From FEN-1219 sp963728995 (GTDB lineage: Bacteria > Pseudomonadota > Gammaproteobacteria > Steroidobacterales > Rariloculaceae), in NCBI GenBank assembly GCA_963728995.1, contig CAVSMD010000001.1:1-64000 (forward strand): 64,000 bases of DNA, in the 5' to 3' direction. Shown here in pieces: positions 15,958-24,800 of the stretch. A program made the position numbers and the translations under genes. A model generated the notes under the pieces. The model had not been told where the DNA came from. It did no database searches and worked only from the letters and a program-made list of their open reading frames with translations. Position 1 is the first letter of the stretch, and the number at the start of each line of letters is the position of its first letter.

Positions 15958-16343
15958 GCTCCTCTCCTTCGGGCATTATCGCCCGTTCATGGGAGCAGCG
16001 ATGGCACACTTATCCTAGCCGTTCAGATTTCCGGGGCCAGCTCTCTTGCTCTTCACGCGTTCCTGCACGCGTCCGCTGTCTGGGCTGTTCTACTGATGTA
16101 CTGGCTAGAATGTGAGAGGGTTTTGGGATCGGATCGACTCTCCGGTCAGAGACGGGAGTTCATCTTGAACGGCTTTGCGCGACTATCCACGAGATCGGAT
16201 GCGCGGCTCTCCAATTGCGAGTTGCGCCAAGGGGCGATCAATCTGGTTTCGGTGGCCCGGACTTATGCCGTAGATGCCGCGTCACTAGCGCAAGCTTGAA
16301 GCAAATCTTGATTAGTGGGGTCACCGGGCTCGCTCGCGTCCGG
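15958..16343. other. Gap with no supported gene
   Basis: About 390 bp between the IS3 remnant and the disrupted GNAT gene. The first ~50 bp contain TTCGGGCATTATCGCCCG, a small hairpin that could belong to the IS3 end. No frame looks coding. Confidence 0.35.
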
Positions 16344-16476
16344 CTACGTTGTCGAGAGCCGCTTCACCATACTTACATCAGTCACTTGATAGCCGAGTGC
16401 ACCAAATAGCCTCAGTGCAGCGCGGTTCGTGCCGAACGCATGCAGGGTAATCGCCTTGCATTTGAACGTCCGAGCG

Positions 16477-16484
16477 TAATCTTC
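16477..16484. repeat. IS66 target-site duplication TAATCTTC, left copy
   Basis: Identical to 18552-18559 and adjacent to the left inverted repeat. Confidence 0.9.
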
Positions 16485-16526
16485 GTAAGCGTACGGCGAA
16501 CCCGTCTTGACGGCAGCTCGGATCGA

Positions 16527-17718
16527 TCAGTGCGCGGAGCTGGGCTGGCGCCAGCGATGTGGTAGCAGCTCGGGGATCCGGCTGGCCGGGTGAGTCGGCA
16601 GCCGCTCGAGCACGTCCCTGAGATAGGCGTATGGATCATGGCCGTTGAGCCGTGCGGAGTGCAGGAGGCTCATCACGGCCGCCGCGCGCTGGCCCGCTCG
16701 CAAACTTCCGGCGAATAGCCAGTTCGATCGCCCGATCGCGATCGGGCGGATCTGGTTCTCGACCCAGTTGTTGTCGATCGGCAAGTCGCCGTCGTCGATG
16801 TAGCGCGTGAGCGCGATCCAACGATTGAGCGAGTAGTCGATGGCCTTGGCGGTGGCCGAGCCGTCGGGCACCTTCTGCCGCTGCGCCAGCAGCCACTGCT
16901 GTAGCGCGTCGGCGATCGGCCGTGCGCGTCGTTGGCGGATGTCCCGTCGTAAATCCGGCTCAAGATCGAGCACTTCGCGCTCGATGTCGTACAACGTGGC
17001 GTAGAACGTCAACGCCTGCTCGGCGACGGTGCTCCCGTGGTTGACCCACAGCTCGTGGAACTTGCGCCGGGCGTGCGCCATGCAGCCAGCCTCGGTCACG
17101 CCGAGCCCGAAGCACGCCTTGTAGCCGCTGAAGTCGTCGACCACGAGGCGGCCCTTCCAAGGCGCCCGATCCCCGCGTCCAGGCGAGCAGGCCGCAGGTC
17201 GGCATCCCCTTGTCGATCACGTGCGCGGGGACCGGTGCTTGCACCAGCGTCTCGCACTGCTCGCATACCCACTTGCCGCGCACGTGGCGCTCGACGCTGA
17301 ACACGCCGGGCGTGTAGTCGAGCTTCTCCGCGACGTCCTCGCCGATGCGCTTGAGCTCGCAACCGCAGCGGCACGTCGAGCTCTCGGGCTCGTGGCGGAT
17401 CTCCCGGCGCGGCAGCTCGGCCGGCAGCGGCGCGCGCTTGGGCGTCTGCTTCGCCGCCGGTGCCGGAGCGCTGGGCCGAGCTTGATTAAGCTGAGCTTCT
17501 AAGTCGGCAAGATCGGTGTCGATCGTCTCTTCGGGGCTCTTCTGCACGGCGTTGAACAGTTCGCTCTTGGGCGCGAACCTCAGCCGCTTGAGCGCCGCCA
17601 TCTCGTGCGTGAGCCTCTCGTTGAGCGCCGTCGCGTGCAGTAGCTGCGACTGCAGCGCCAGCACCGTCTGGCGCAGCTGCTCGATGTCGAAAGTGTTCAG
17701 AGACTCGGTGCTGATCAC
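16527..17718 (-). pseudogene. tnpC: IS66 transposase TnpC with an internal deletion
   Basis: Residues 1-179 are a normal TnpC N-terminus: coiled coil, LRFAPKSELF, and the zinc-finger region CRCGCELKRIGEDVAEKL...CEQCE up to GMPTCGLLA. Then the frame changes and the sequence resumes at WKGRLVVDDFSGYKACFG, continuing to the C-terminal WVENQIRPIAIGRSNWLFAGS. About 110-120 residues are absent, including the first catalytic Asp region. The second Asp (VDDFSGYK) and the Glu (WVENQIRP) remain. The transposase is therefore inactive. Confidence 0.88.
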
Positions 17719-17772
17719 GCCACGCGAGTGTGCCGCATCGCGCGTCAGGATGCATCAGCGGCGTGCGCCGAT

Positions 17773-18105
17773 CTACAGCACCGTGATGACGCCGGCTTCA
17801 CCCACGCGCTGCCACGGCAGCCCGAGCACGAGCGCGTCGAACTGCGCGCGCGTGATCGAGCGCGTGTCGAGGCCCGGGCGCGCCCACACGAAGCGGCCTG
17901 CGTTCAACCGCCGTGCCGCGAGCCACACTCCGATCCCGTCGTGCACCAGTACCTTCAGCCGGTTGGCGCGACGGTTCGTGAACAAGTACGCGTGATGAGG
18001 CCGAGCCGCACCGAACACGTTTACCACTCGGGTCAGCATCGACTCCATCCCCGATCGCAGATCGAGCGGCTCCACCGCGAGCCACACTTCATCGACGCGG
18101 ATCAA
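17773..18105 (-). CDS. tnpB: IS66 accessory protein TnpB (Orf2)
   Basis: A ~110-residue IS66 Orf2 protein, recognised by VWLAVEPLDLRSGMES, RPHHAYLFTNRRANRLKVL and WLAARRLNAGRFVW. The start is taken as TTG at 18105, which overlaps the tnpA stop and gives the family N-terminus (IRVDEVWLA). TnpB is required for IS66 transposition, though its exact role is unknown. Intact. Confidence 0.9.
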   Translation of the reverse strand: MIRVDEVWLAVEPLDLRSGMESMLTRVVNVFGAARPHHAYLFTNRRANRLKVLVHDGIGVWLAARRLNAGRFVWARPGLDTRSITRAQFDALVLGLPWQRVGEAGVITVL

Positions 18106-18470
18106 TGCAGCAGCTCGCGCAACCAGACCGCGCACTGCGCCGCCGCCGACACCGGCCATCGGACTGCCAGCGCCGTTGCTCCGCGGCGCAGCTCAATGTG
18201 GATCTCCTCGGTCTTCGGCCCCGCCGGCGCATCGCTGACGAGCACGGGGACGAACGCCTCGGCGGCCACTGCGGGCGCCACCGACGACCGCGTCCGCCGC
18301 GCACCGCCTTCCCGCGCCCACTGCCGCCAGCGGTGCACCACGTTAGCGTTGATGCCGTGTGCCATCGCGACCTGAGCCACCGAGGCCCCGGGCGCTTCGC
18401 ACTCCGCCATGACCTGCGCCTTCAGCTGCTCGCTGTAGCGTCGACGTCGCTTTCGGTCCTCGCTCTGCAT
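18102..18470 (-). CDS. tnpA: IS66 accessory protein TnpA (Orf1)
   Basis: A 122-residue protein with a helix-turn-helix near the N-terminus (RRYSEQLKAQVMAECE, then VAQVAMAHGINANVVHRWR), the standard IS66 Orf1. Its stop codon overlaps the tnpB start. The ATG at 18470 (MQSEDRKRRRRYS) fits the family better than the ATG 15 bases upstream. Intact. Confidence 0.9.
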   Translation of the reverse strand: MQSEDRKRRRRYSEQLKAQVMAECEAPGASVAQVAMAHGINANVVHRWRQWAREGGARRTRSSVAPAVAAEAFVPVLVSDAPAGPKTEEIHIELRRGATALAVRWPVSAAAQCAVWLRELLH

Positions 18471-18551
18471 CGTGTCCACCTCCAAAATAGGTGGACACGA
18501 TCCTTAGCCCCCGCCGTCTTCCGCCTCAAGATGACTTCGCCGTACGCTTAC

Positions 18552-18559
18552 TAATCTTC
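18552..18559. repeat. IS66 target-site duplication TAATCTTC, right copy
   Basis: Identical to 16477-16484 and adjacent to the right inverted repeat. Confidence 0.9.
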
Positions 18560-18904
18560 GATGGCGCCCATGGATGTTCCTGCGAGCCCGCGTCGGCGAT
18601 GCCTCTTCTCGATGAACAGATCGAGCAAGTGCATCGTGGCTACTCCTCCCCGCTCCCGTTCCTCTAGCCAGGCCGACCCTACTACCCCCCGCTCGGGCTT
18701 CGTGACTATGCTAAGCAAGTGCGTCCGCGCAGTTGTCGCGTGGTTAACTCGCGTCAAATCTCCTGGCTGACATGCGCCGGACCCGGGGGCCGGCATCCGC
18801 CAGAATACGAACTCTCCTGTTCGATCAAGGCCGGGGCACGCCAAGATCAGAAGATCGAATAGACGCGTTGCGACGCGCTGCTCTCAAGACAGTCACAGTT
18901 CGGG

Positions 18905-19366
18905 TCAACGACTGTGTTGCCGATCGTATTCAGCCTGCTGGCCCGCAGCTTCTCGCAAGACGGATGCTTTCAGCTGTGCGTCGTCAATTACTTGGAGCTC
19001 AAGGGTCAATGGGTCTACCCGCTTATAGGCAAACACCTCCGTGACCCCATCGGCTGACATGACATCATATCCGTCGAAGTTCTCCGACGCGCCAACCCCA
19101 TTGAGCTCTACGACATGAGCGCCGCGCTCAGTCTGCGCCCGAACGGTCTTCCCGAAAACATGGTGCAACTGTCGCAAATGCACCTTCACATCTCGCCCAT
19201 AGAAGGTAAAACGTACCTTAAAGTCCCTGCGGGGCACATTCGCGGTAGCATCAAACCAACTCGGAATTCGCGAGTCTGGACTCAAGTCGAAAGTAGCGTC
19301 CGGCAGATCGCATGCACTCAAAAAAATGCAAAGTACCAGTGTGCTCGTTCGAAGTGATTGCCTCAT
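18905..19366 (-). CDS. Lipoprotein downstream of the orphan Rhs tip, possible immunity protein
   Basis: A 153-residue protein with a lipoprotein signal (MRQSLRTSTLVLCIFLSAC, lipid-attached Cys at residue 19). The rest is soluble, beta-rich and has no known motif. Its ATG overlaps the Rhs stop by 4 bp (ATGA). A gene translationally coupled to the end of an Rhs toxin is usually its immunity protein, and a periplasmic lipoprotein would suit a toxin acting on phospholipids. The immunity role is inference from position only. Confidence 0.6.
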   Translation of the reverse strand: MRQSLRTSTLVLCIFLSACDLPDATFDLSPDSRIPSWFDATANVPRRDFKVRFTFYGRDVKVHLRQLHHVFGKTVRAQTERGAHVVELNGVGASENFDGYDVMSADGVTEVFAYKRVDPLTLELQVIDDAQLKASVLREAAGQQAEYDRQHSR

Positions 19367-20796
19367 GGAAGGGTGGCAGGCGTCAGGGCGTCAATAACAC
19401 ACACTGCCGCCCGTCGATTGTTCGCGTCGCACGCGGTCCCGGGGCTAACGACGGGGATCCTTGGCATCAGTCGCGAGATGTATTCGCCTGCCAGTCCCTG
19501 CGTCGCGAAAGCCGCCTCAATCGCGTATACGAAATCATAAAAATAACTGAACGTCGTCATGGTCGTCGTCCGCCAACTCGAAGCATTGCACGGAATGGCT
19601 GCCATTCCATTGTCATGCGCGATGCAACAGGCTCGAATGCTCGGACTCAAATCCATCAGACCCCCAACTATCGGCACGGAGCAGCGGTTGTCCTGCTTGT
19701 TGAAGATGTCATCCCAGTTTCCATCTCGATCAGGGAAGAATGGTATGTCCGTTTTTGTGTTCGTACCGTCCGAAGACCCCCGCCCTGAACACCCGTCCGG
19801 AACGTAGCCTCCACAGCCATTCGGGATGTTATAGCGACCAAGCGAGCCGCCATCAACGTAGAGAAACACGATCCCGAAGGGGACCGGCACGTCAGAACAC
19901 GAGCCCGCCGAGTATTGCCAAGTAAAGACATTCTCGCTCGCTGTACTGTCATCGCGGGGCGGGCCCGTGGTATGTCCCGAGGAGCACACCTTATAGTTGC
20001 CTGTCGGATCTCTGAAGTTAGGGGGATCATTATTGACATAGCCATAGAGATTTGTGCCCCCTGCAATGCCTATTGGGTCAGCCTGCATGAAGCGCCCGAG
20101 CCGCGGATGGTAGGCACGGGCTTTATAGTGATACAAGCCGAGTTCCGGAATCCACATCTGGCCTGTGTACTGGAAGCGGCCTTGGTTCGCGCTGTCGGGA
20201 ACGCCATAGGCATCGTACTTGTCGATCTGGGTGATGGTTCCTGAGCTATTACTGATGCCAATGACCGAACCGCGCTCATCAGCCACGAGATAGCGGCGGT
20301 CGTTCGTCCCTGAACCTTCATACCACACGAGCGGCTCATCCGCGCTCGGTCCATGCACATAGCGGCGTAGCACGCTACCGCTGGCGTCGTACTCCGCGAT
20401 TACGCCGGCACTGTCGTACAGGAATCGCGTCGTGCTCGCCCCCGAGACTTGATGCAACCGACCCGCCGGATCGTAGGCCAGGCTGACACCACCGTATGCC
20501 GACGTAAGACGGTTGTCGTAGTCGTAGCCATACGTCATCGAGCCGTCGCTCGTCATGTTGCCACGGCCGTCATAGCTCGGGGTCGCGCCACGAGCGCTGG
20601 TGTAGCGATTCAGACCGTCAGCCGCGTAGCTCTCATTGAAGCCGGCAGGCAGCACCCAATCATAGGCGCCATTCGTGCGCGTGCGCGACGTGATCTGGCT
20701 GCCGGGGTTGTAGCTGAAGGAATAGGTAGTGTCGTAGCTCGAACCAGCCGGGTTCTGTACGAGAGTCGCGAGACGCGAGATAGCGTCGTACGTGAC
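19363..20796 (-). CDS. Orphan Rhs core with phospholipase A2-like C-terminal tip
   Basis: The frame opens directly after a TAA at about 20797, so it has no start or signal peptide of its own. About 245 residues of YD repeats and the Rhs core (YTGQMWIPELGLYHYKAR, then YHPRLGRFMQADPIG) are nearly identical to the full Rhs gene at 21816-26038. After DPTGN the tip is unique: NGCGGYVPDGC, then IRACCIAHDNGMAAIPC. The CC-x-x-HD motif with flanking cysteines recalls the active site of phospholipase A2. A headless core plus tip is the classic orphan Rhs cassette. It is likely silent unless recombined onto a full-length gene. Confidence 0.75.
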   Translation of the reverse strand, partial: VTYDAISRLATLVQNPAGSSYDTTYSFSYNPGSQITSRTRTNGAYDWVLPAGFNESYAADGLNRYTSARGATPSYDGRGNMTSDGSMTYGYDYDNRLTSAYGGVSLAYDPAGRLHQVSGASTTRFLYDSAGVIAEYDASGSVLRRYVHGPSADEPLVWYEGSGTNDRRYLVADERGSVIGISNSSGTITQIDKYDAYGVPDSANQGRFQYTGQMWIPELGLYHYKARAYHPRLGRFMQADPIGIAGGTNLYGYVNNDPPNFRDPTGNYKVCSSGHTTGPPRDDSTASENVFTWQYSAGSCSDVPVPFGIVFLYVDGGSLGRYNIPNGCGGYVPDGCSGRGSSDGTNTKTDIPFFPDRDGNWDDIFNKQDNRCSVPIVGGLMDLSPSIRACCIAHDNGMAAIPCNASSWRTTTMTTFSYFYDFVYAIEAAFATQGLAGEYISRLMPRIPVVSPGTACDANNRRAAVCVIDALTPATLP

Positions 20797-20821
20797 TTTT
20801 TAGTAGCAAACCGGTAGCAGA

Positions 20822-20840
20822 TTGGTCAGAAAATGACCAA
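20822..20840. terminator. Hairpin upstream of the orphan Rhs cassette
   Basis: TTGGTCA-gaaaa-TGACCAA, a perfect 7-bp inverted repeat between the orphan Rhs frame and the att fragment. There is no U-run, so termination is uncertain; it could be a recombinase or regulator site. Confidence 0.3.
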
Positions 20841-20877
20841 CGCTACTCGGACGACGAGCGCAACCTGTTGAATGGAT

Positions 20878-20922
20878 TGGTGGGCCGTGCTGGGCTCGAA
20901 CCAGCGACCAATGGATTAAAAG
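20878..20922 (-). repeat. 45-bp tRNA-Lys 3' fragment (att site), middle copy
   Basis: Matches the 3' 45 bases of tRNA-Lys (29492-29536) with a single difference, A to T in the T-stem, and stops at the anticodon loop. It marks the far junction of the island whose integrase lies beside the intact tRNA. Its T-stem (GCTGG/CCAGC) pairs perfectly, unlike that of the intact gene. Confidence 0.88.
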
Positions 20923-20999
20923 GAGGCAGGGACGATTGCGCGGCTCGTATTTTCAACCACTTACCGGGACGCCCGTTGCCTAATCTGCACGACTGCGCG

Positions 21000-21270
21000 T
21001 GACGACGCACAGTTGTTTCACGAAATTCTCACGCGACCGCGGCGAGATATCACCAACCGCGTCCATTGAGCCGGCAGCGTTGATCGAGTCAAGTCGATTC
21101 CGCGCATGTGCGTATAGTCCACCGTTTTTCGGAGGGTGCTCGAAGCATCGCGGATCCTCGCTCGTCCGGTTGCATTCAAGTCGTAGCCATACTCGATCGT
21201 GTTTCCGAAGCTGTCGGCGATGGATACCAGGTCGTGAGAGCATCCCGAAAACTGTAGGCTGCCCGAGGTC
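21000..21270 (-). pseudogene. Remnant of a second Rhs/YD-repeat gene
   Basis: Joined frames read DLVSIADSFGNTIEYGYDLN, then NRTSED, RDASSTLRKTVDYT and RNRLDSINAAGS, a run of YD repeats. The sequence differs from both Rhs cores nearby, so it derives from another Rhs lineage. It has at least three frame changes in 270 bp and no start or core, so it is a relic next to the att fragment. Confidence 0.6.
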
Positions 21271-21529
21271 GTTGGGTACGCGCTTTCTGGTCGCAGCTCC
21301 GACGATTCTCCTTAGCTCATGAAACAGGGGCTTTGAGGGCTTCGCCGCTGTCTGCGAGAACTACCAAGAAGGAACGCGTTCATAGCGCTCGTCCCAGCGT
21401 GCGCGGAAGGTGACTTTATCGTGCATGCGGCCACTCGAGTGGACACCTCGCGCGGGCCGACGTACACCCCTCGAGTGGCGGCACTCGCCCAATCCTTCAA
21501 TGGACATACGGGTGATCGCCCTTCCAACG
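21271..21529. other. Gap with no supported gene
   Basis: About 260 bp between the Rhs relic and the two-helix membrane gene. CTCGAGTGG is repeated at about 21432 and 21470. No frame on either strand is convincing. Confidence 0.3.
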
Positions 21530-21829
21530 CTAACCTTTTTTCTTGTCGCGTGCTTTGATCAGCGGCAGCGTTATCGTATACCACCCTGCCACAGCGATAA
21601 CCAGGCCAGCCGCAACCCACGCGAGGGCCACAAATGCGACCCGGCCAGCCGACAACGAAACACCCTCAGAATAGTCTTGAGCCAGATGCCTCACTATGAG
21701 CGGCAAGGAGATCACGACTTGAAAAACCACGATATGGCCGATCAGGCTATGACTAGCCCAAGCCACGAACGATCTGTTCTCCCGCTCATTCACAAGGTAT
21801 TGACGATGGTGGGAGCTAGTGCCCCCCAA
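21530..21829 (-). CDS. Two-helix membrane protein after the Rhs tip, possible immunity protein
   Basis: A 99-residue protein with two membrane helices (SLIGHIVVFQVVISLPLIV, then VAFVALAWVAAGLVIAVAGWY) and a basic tail ending ARDKKKG. It starts within the last codons of the Rhs gene (14-bp overlap), the arrangement of an Rhs immunity gene. The Rhs tip upstream is also hydrophobic, so this may neutralise a membrane-acting toxin. Role inferred from position. Confidence 0.55.
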   Translation of the reverse strand: MGGTSSHHRQYLVNERENRSFVAWASHSLIGHIVVFQVVISLPLIVRHLAQDYSEGVSLSAGRVAFVALAWVAAGLVIAVAGWYTITLPLIKARDKKKG

Positions 21830-24800
21830 GGTATTGGGTTATCGCAATATTATTGCACGCCACTGTCCGACTCGTCGTGATCGCTCCCGTCGCCCCTCCG
21901 ACCAAGGCACCGTACGCGCCGAAATGAAGGGAACTGAAAGCCACCGCGGAAAAGCGTTCGGTGTTGGTAAAGACAGCAATGCCGCCTTCCGCCGCAACCA
22001 GTTCAGCGAACTCGACTTCCGGGAACCCAACCACGTTCGCTATCAGAACACCGGCTACGACGGCCGTCGCGGCGCCGACCGTCAGAAAGTCGCCTAGGAC
22101 GGTACGGCCATACTCCGGGTTGTTGCAGCGGGGCTCCCTTTGGAGCAACAGTCGCGAGATTGACTGCAAGTCGTCACCGGATATATCGGGTGGCGACCAC
22201 GGCTTCTCTGGCGCTGGCGAGGGTCCCGCGCCAGGAGACGCACCACCCTGACAGGACTGCGGAACAACCCTCCGCAGCCATTCGGAAGGTATCCCAGCTG
22301 CTCCAACATGCCTGGTGGCTCCGGGATGAGACACTCGAAGCTCGAATGAAGCGTGAAGGTGTTGGTCCCGCCTGCAGGATCGCCTGAGTGCCTGAACTCA
22401 CTCCACGAGTTGTTGACGCCATACTGGCACGGTTCGAGACCAGAAGGATCGATCAGATTGACTGGATCGCTCCTATCGTAGGCATATAGGTTAACGCCCC
22501 CGGTCGTGCCGATAGGATCCGTTTGCATGAACCGTCCGAGCCGCGGGTGGTAAGCGCGGGCCTTGTAGTGATAGAGCCCCAGTTCCGGAATCCACATCTG
22601 GCCGGTGTACTGAAATCGGCCCTGGTTCGCGGCGTCGGGCACACCGTAGGCGTCGTACCTATCAACGTTCGTCACGCTCCCGGATCCATTGGTGACCCCG
22701 ATGATTGAGCCGCGTTCATCGGCCATCAGATACCGGCGATCACTAGTGCCTGAGCCTTCGTACCATACTATCGGCTCGTCCGCGCCCGGCCCATGGACAT
22801 AGCGGCGCAGCACGTTGCCGCCGGTATCGTACTCGGCGATCACGTCCGCCCCGTCGTAGAGGAAACGGGTCGTGGTGGCGCCGACGACCTGATGCAGTCG
22901 ACCAGCCGGATCGTAGGAGAGATTGATGCCACCGTACGCCGACGTGAGACGGTTGTCGTAGTCGTAACCGTACGTCATCGAGCCGTCGCCCGTCATATTG
23001 CCGCGACTGTCGTAGCTTGGAGTCGCCCCACGAGCGCTGGTGTAGCGGTTCAGACCATCGGCAGCATAGGTGTCGTTGAACCCGGCGGGCAAGACCCAAT
23101 CGTAGGCACCATTCGTGCGCGTGCGCGACGTGATCTGGCTGCCTGGGTTGTAGCTGAAGCTGTAGCTCGTGTCGTAGCTCGAACCGGCGGGGTTCTGCAC
23201 GAGACTTGCGAGACGTGAAATCGCGTCGTATGTGTAGCTCGTCACTACGCCGTTACCACGCGTAAGTGATGTGCGCCTTCCCAGGTCGTCGTAGGCATAC
23301 GTGGCGATGGACGCCGATCCATTTTCAAGGATACTGGTAGGGTCGTCCGCCGCATCGTACCCATACGTAACGTAAAACCCGCCTGGATATGTCATTGTGT
23401 GCGCCGGCCGGCCGAGTCGTAATAGTAGCTCACGGTGCCGAGTACGCTCGAAGCGACAGACGTGGCCCGTGACAGCGCATCGAACGTGGTCGTGAGCGCG
23501 TTGCCCGACTGACTGCTGACGTCTGACGACCAAGGAGATCGTACCCGAGGGTAACGTCCGGCTGACTGCCGGGAGCATCTCGGAAGATGATTCGGCCCAA
23601 ATTGTCGTAGGTGTTGTAGAGCCCGTCTCCGCTGCGGCGCCGCTCGTAGCGTAACGTTGCGCAGCCGGATCGTAAATGTACTGCTCGTAGTCGGAGGCTG
23701 AGTATCTGGTTTGGGGTGCTTGGATTGGGGTAGTTCTGCGCTACCAACCGGTCTAAGCCGTCATAGGCATAGTACGTGAGATAGCTGCGAGCATCGGTTA
23801 GAGTTGCCACCTGGCCGTTGTTCGTATACGTGTAAGCTGCTGCGGTTTGCGCCAGAACGGTGCCATAGGCGGACTGGACCTGGTTCACTCGCCCCGCAGC
23901 ATCGTAGACCTTGCGGGTGATACGGTCGGCACCGAACGAGCCCGAGGTACCGAGGGCACAAGCATCCGAAGGCGGGCTGGAGAACAGGGCTGAGTTCATC
24001 CGTACAGCAGTGCAGTAGGAACGCCCGTTCGTGTCGTAGTTCATCTGCGTGAGCGCGATGATCGACCCGCCGCCCCAGAGCCTCGATTGCGCGGGACGTG
24101 CATACGAATCGTAGACCGTCTCCTGCTTCTCCAGCGAGCTGAAGCTTGAGAACGCCGAATCACCCTGGCTCGTGACCGTGCCACGCTCAACTATGGTGGG
24201 CGAACCGATCGCGCTGTACGTCGTACGAACCGCGCGGTACAAGAGCGCGCCACCGCCATCTGGATCGGGCCCGACCACGCCAGTCAGTCGCCGGCCTGCG
24301 TCGTAGTAGTAACGGGTCGTATCGGCTGTTCCGCCAGCGGCCCATCGACCGTGTTGACGTCACCCCAGTTGGTATAGGTCATCGCGGTCGTCGCGCTGAC
24401 ACTGCTGTCACCGGCCCGAATCGTTGTGGAGGTCGGCAGCACGTTGTTCGGCGTGCCCGAACCAGGGTACGTGGTCGAGCTCACCGTCTCCTCCGCCGCG
24501 CCGCTGCACGATGCGCTCGAAGCGCACGTCGAGGTACCTGTTAGGCGCCACACGGCAGTGCCATTGGTCCAAGTGCTGTTGTTGGCCTGCAGGTAGCGGG
24601 CTTGGAACTGGGCATAGCTAAAGCGCGTCTGCGGTCGCGTCCCGGAGCCTACCGGAGACGAGCCCGATGGCGCCGGAGCCGTGACGGTTAGAACGCCCCC
24701 ATGAGTGCTGTCGTAGGTGTAATCCGTTCGGTACCCGCGGGCATCTGTCGTCGACGTCGGCTGGTTGCACGTCCGCACGTTTGTGCAATAACTGGGATAC

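Larger units (their letters stand above)
16485..18551 (-). mobile_element. IS66-family element, 2067 bp, with perfect 8-bp target duplication
   Basis: Both ends begin GTAAGCGTACGGCGAA when read inward, the typical IS66 terminus. TAATCTTC is present directly outside each end (16477-16484 and 18552-18559), the 8-bp duplication expected for this family. It carries tnpA, tnpB and tnpC in the usual order on the minus strand. At 2067 bp it is shorter than the usual ~2.5 kb because about 350 bp are missing inside tnpC, so it cannot move on its own. Confidence 0.93.
16344..18744 (-). pseudogene. GNAT N-acetyltransferase disrupted by IS66
   Basis: Right of the IS, the frame ending at 18552 reads VVGSAWLEERERGG...LFIEKRHRRRGLAGTSMGAIED. 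Left of it (16484-16344) the frame continues YARTFKCKAITLHAFGTN, then RAALRLFGALGYQVTDVSM and a stop. Joined through the 8-bp duplication they form a GNAT fold: the acetyl-CoA loop RRRGLAG, the LHAFGTN strand and the LGYQV end. The N-terminal ~50 residues expected upstream of about 18720 are not recognisable, so the gene was also truncated at its 5' end. Confidence 0.8.
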
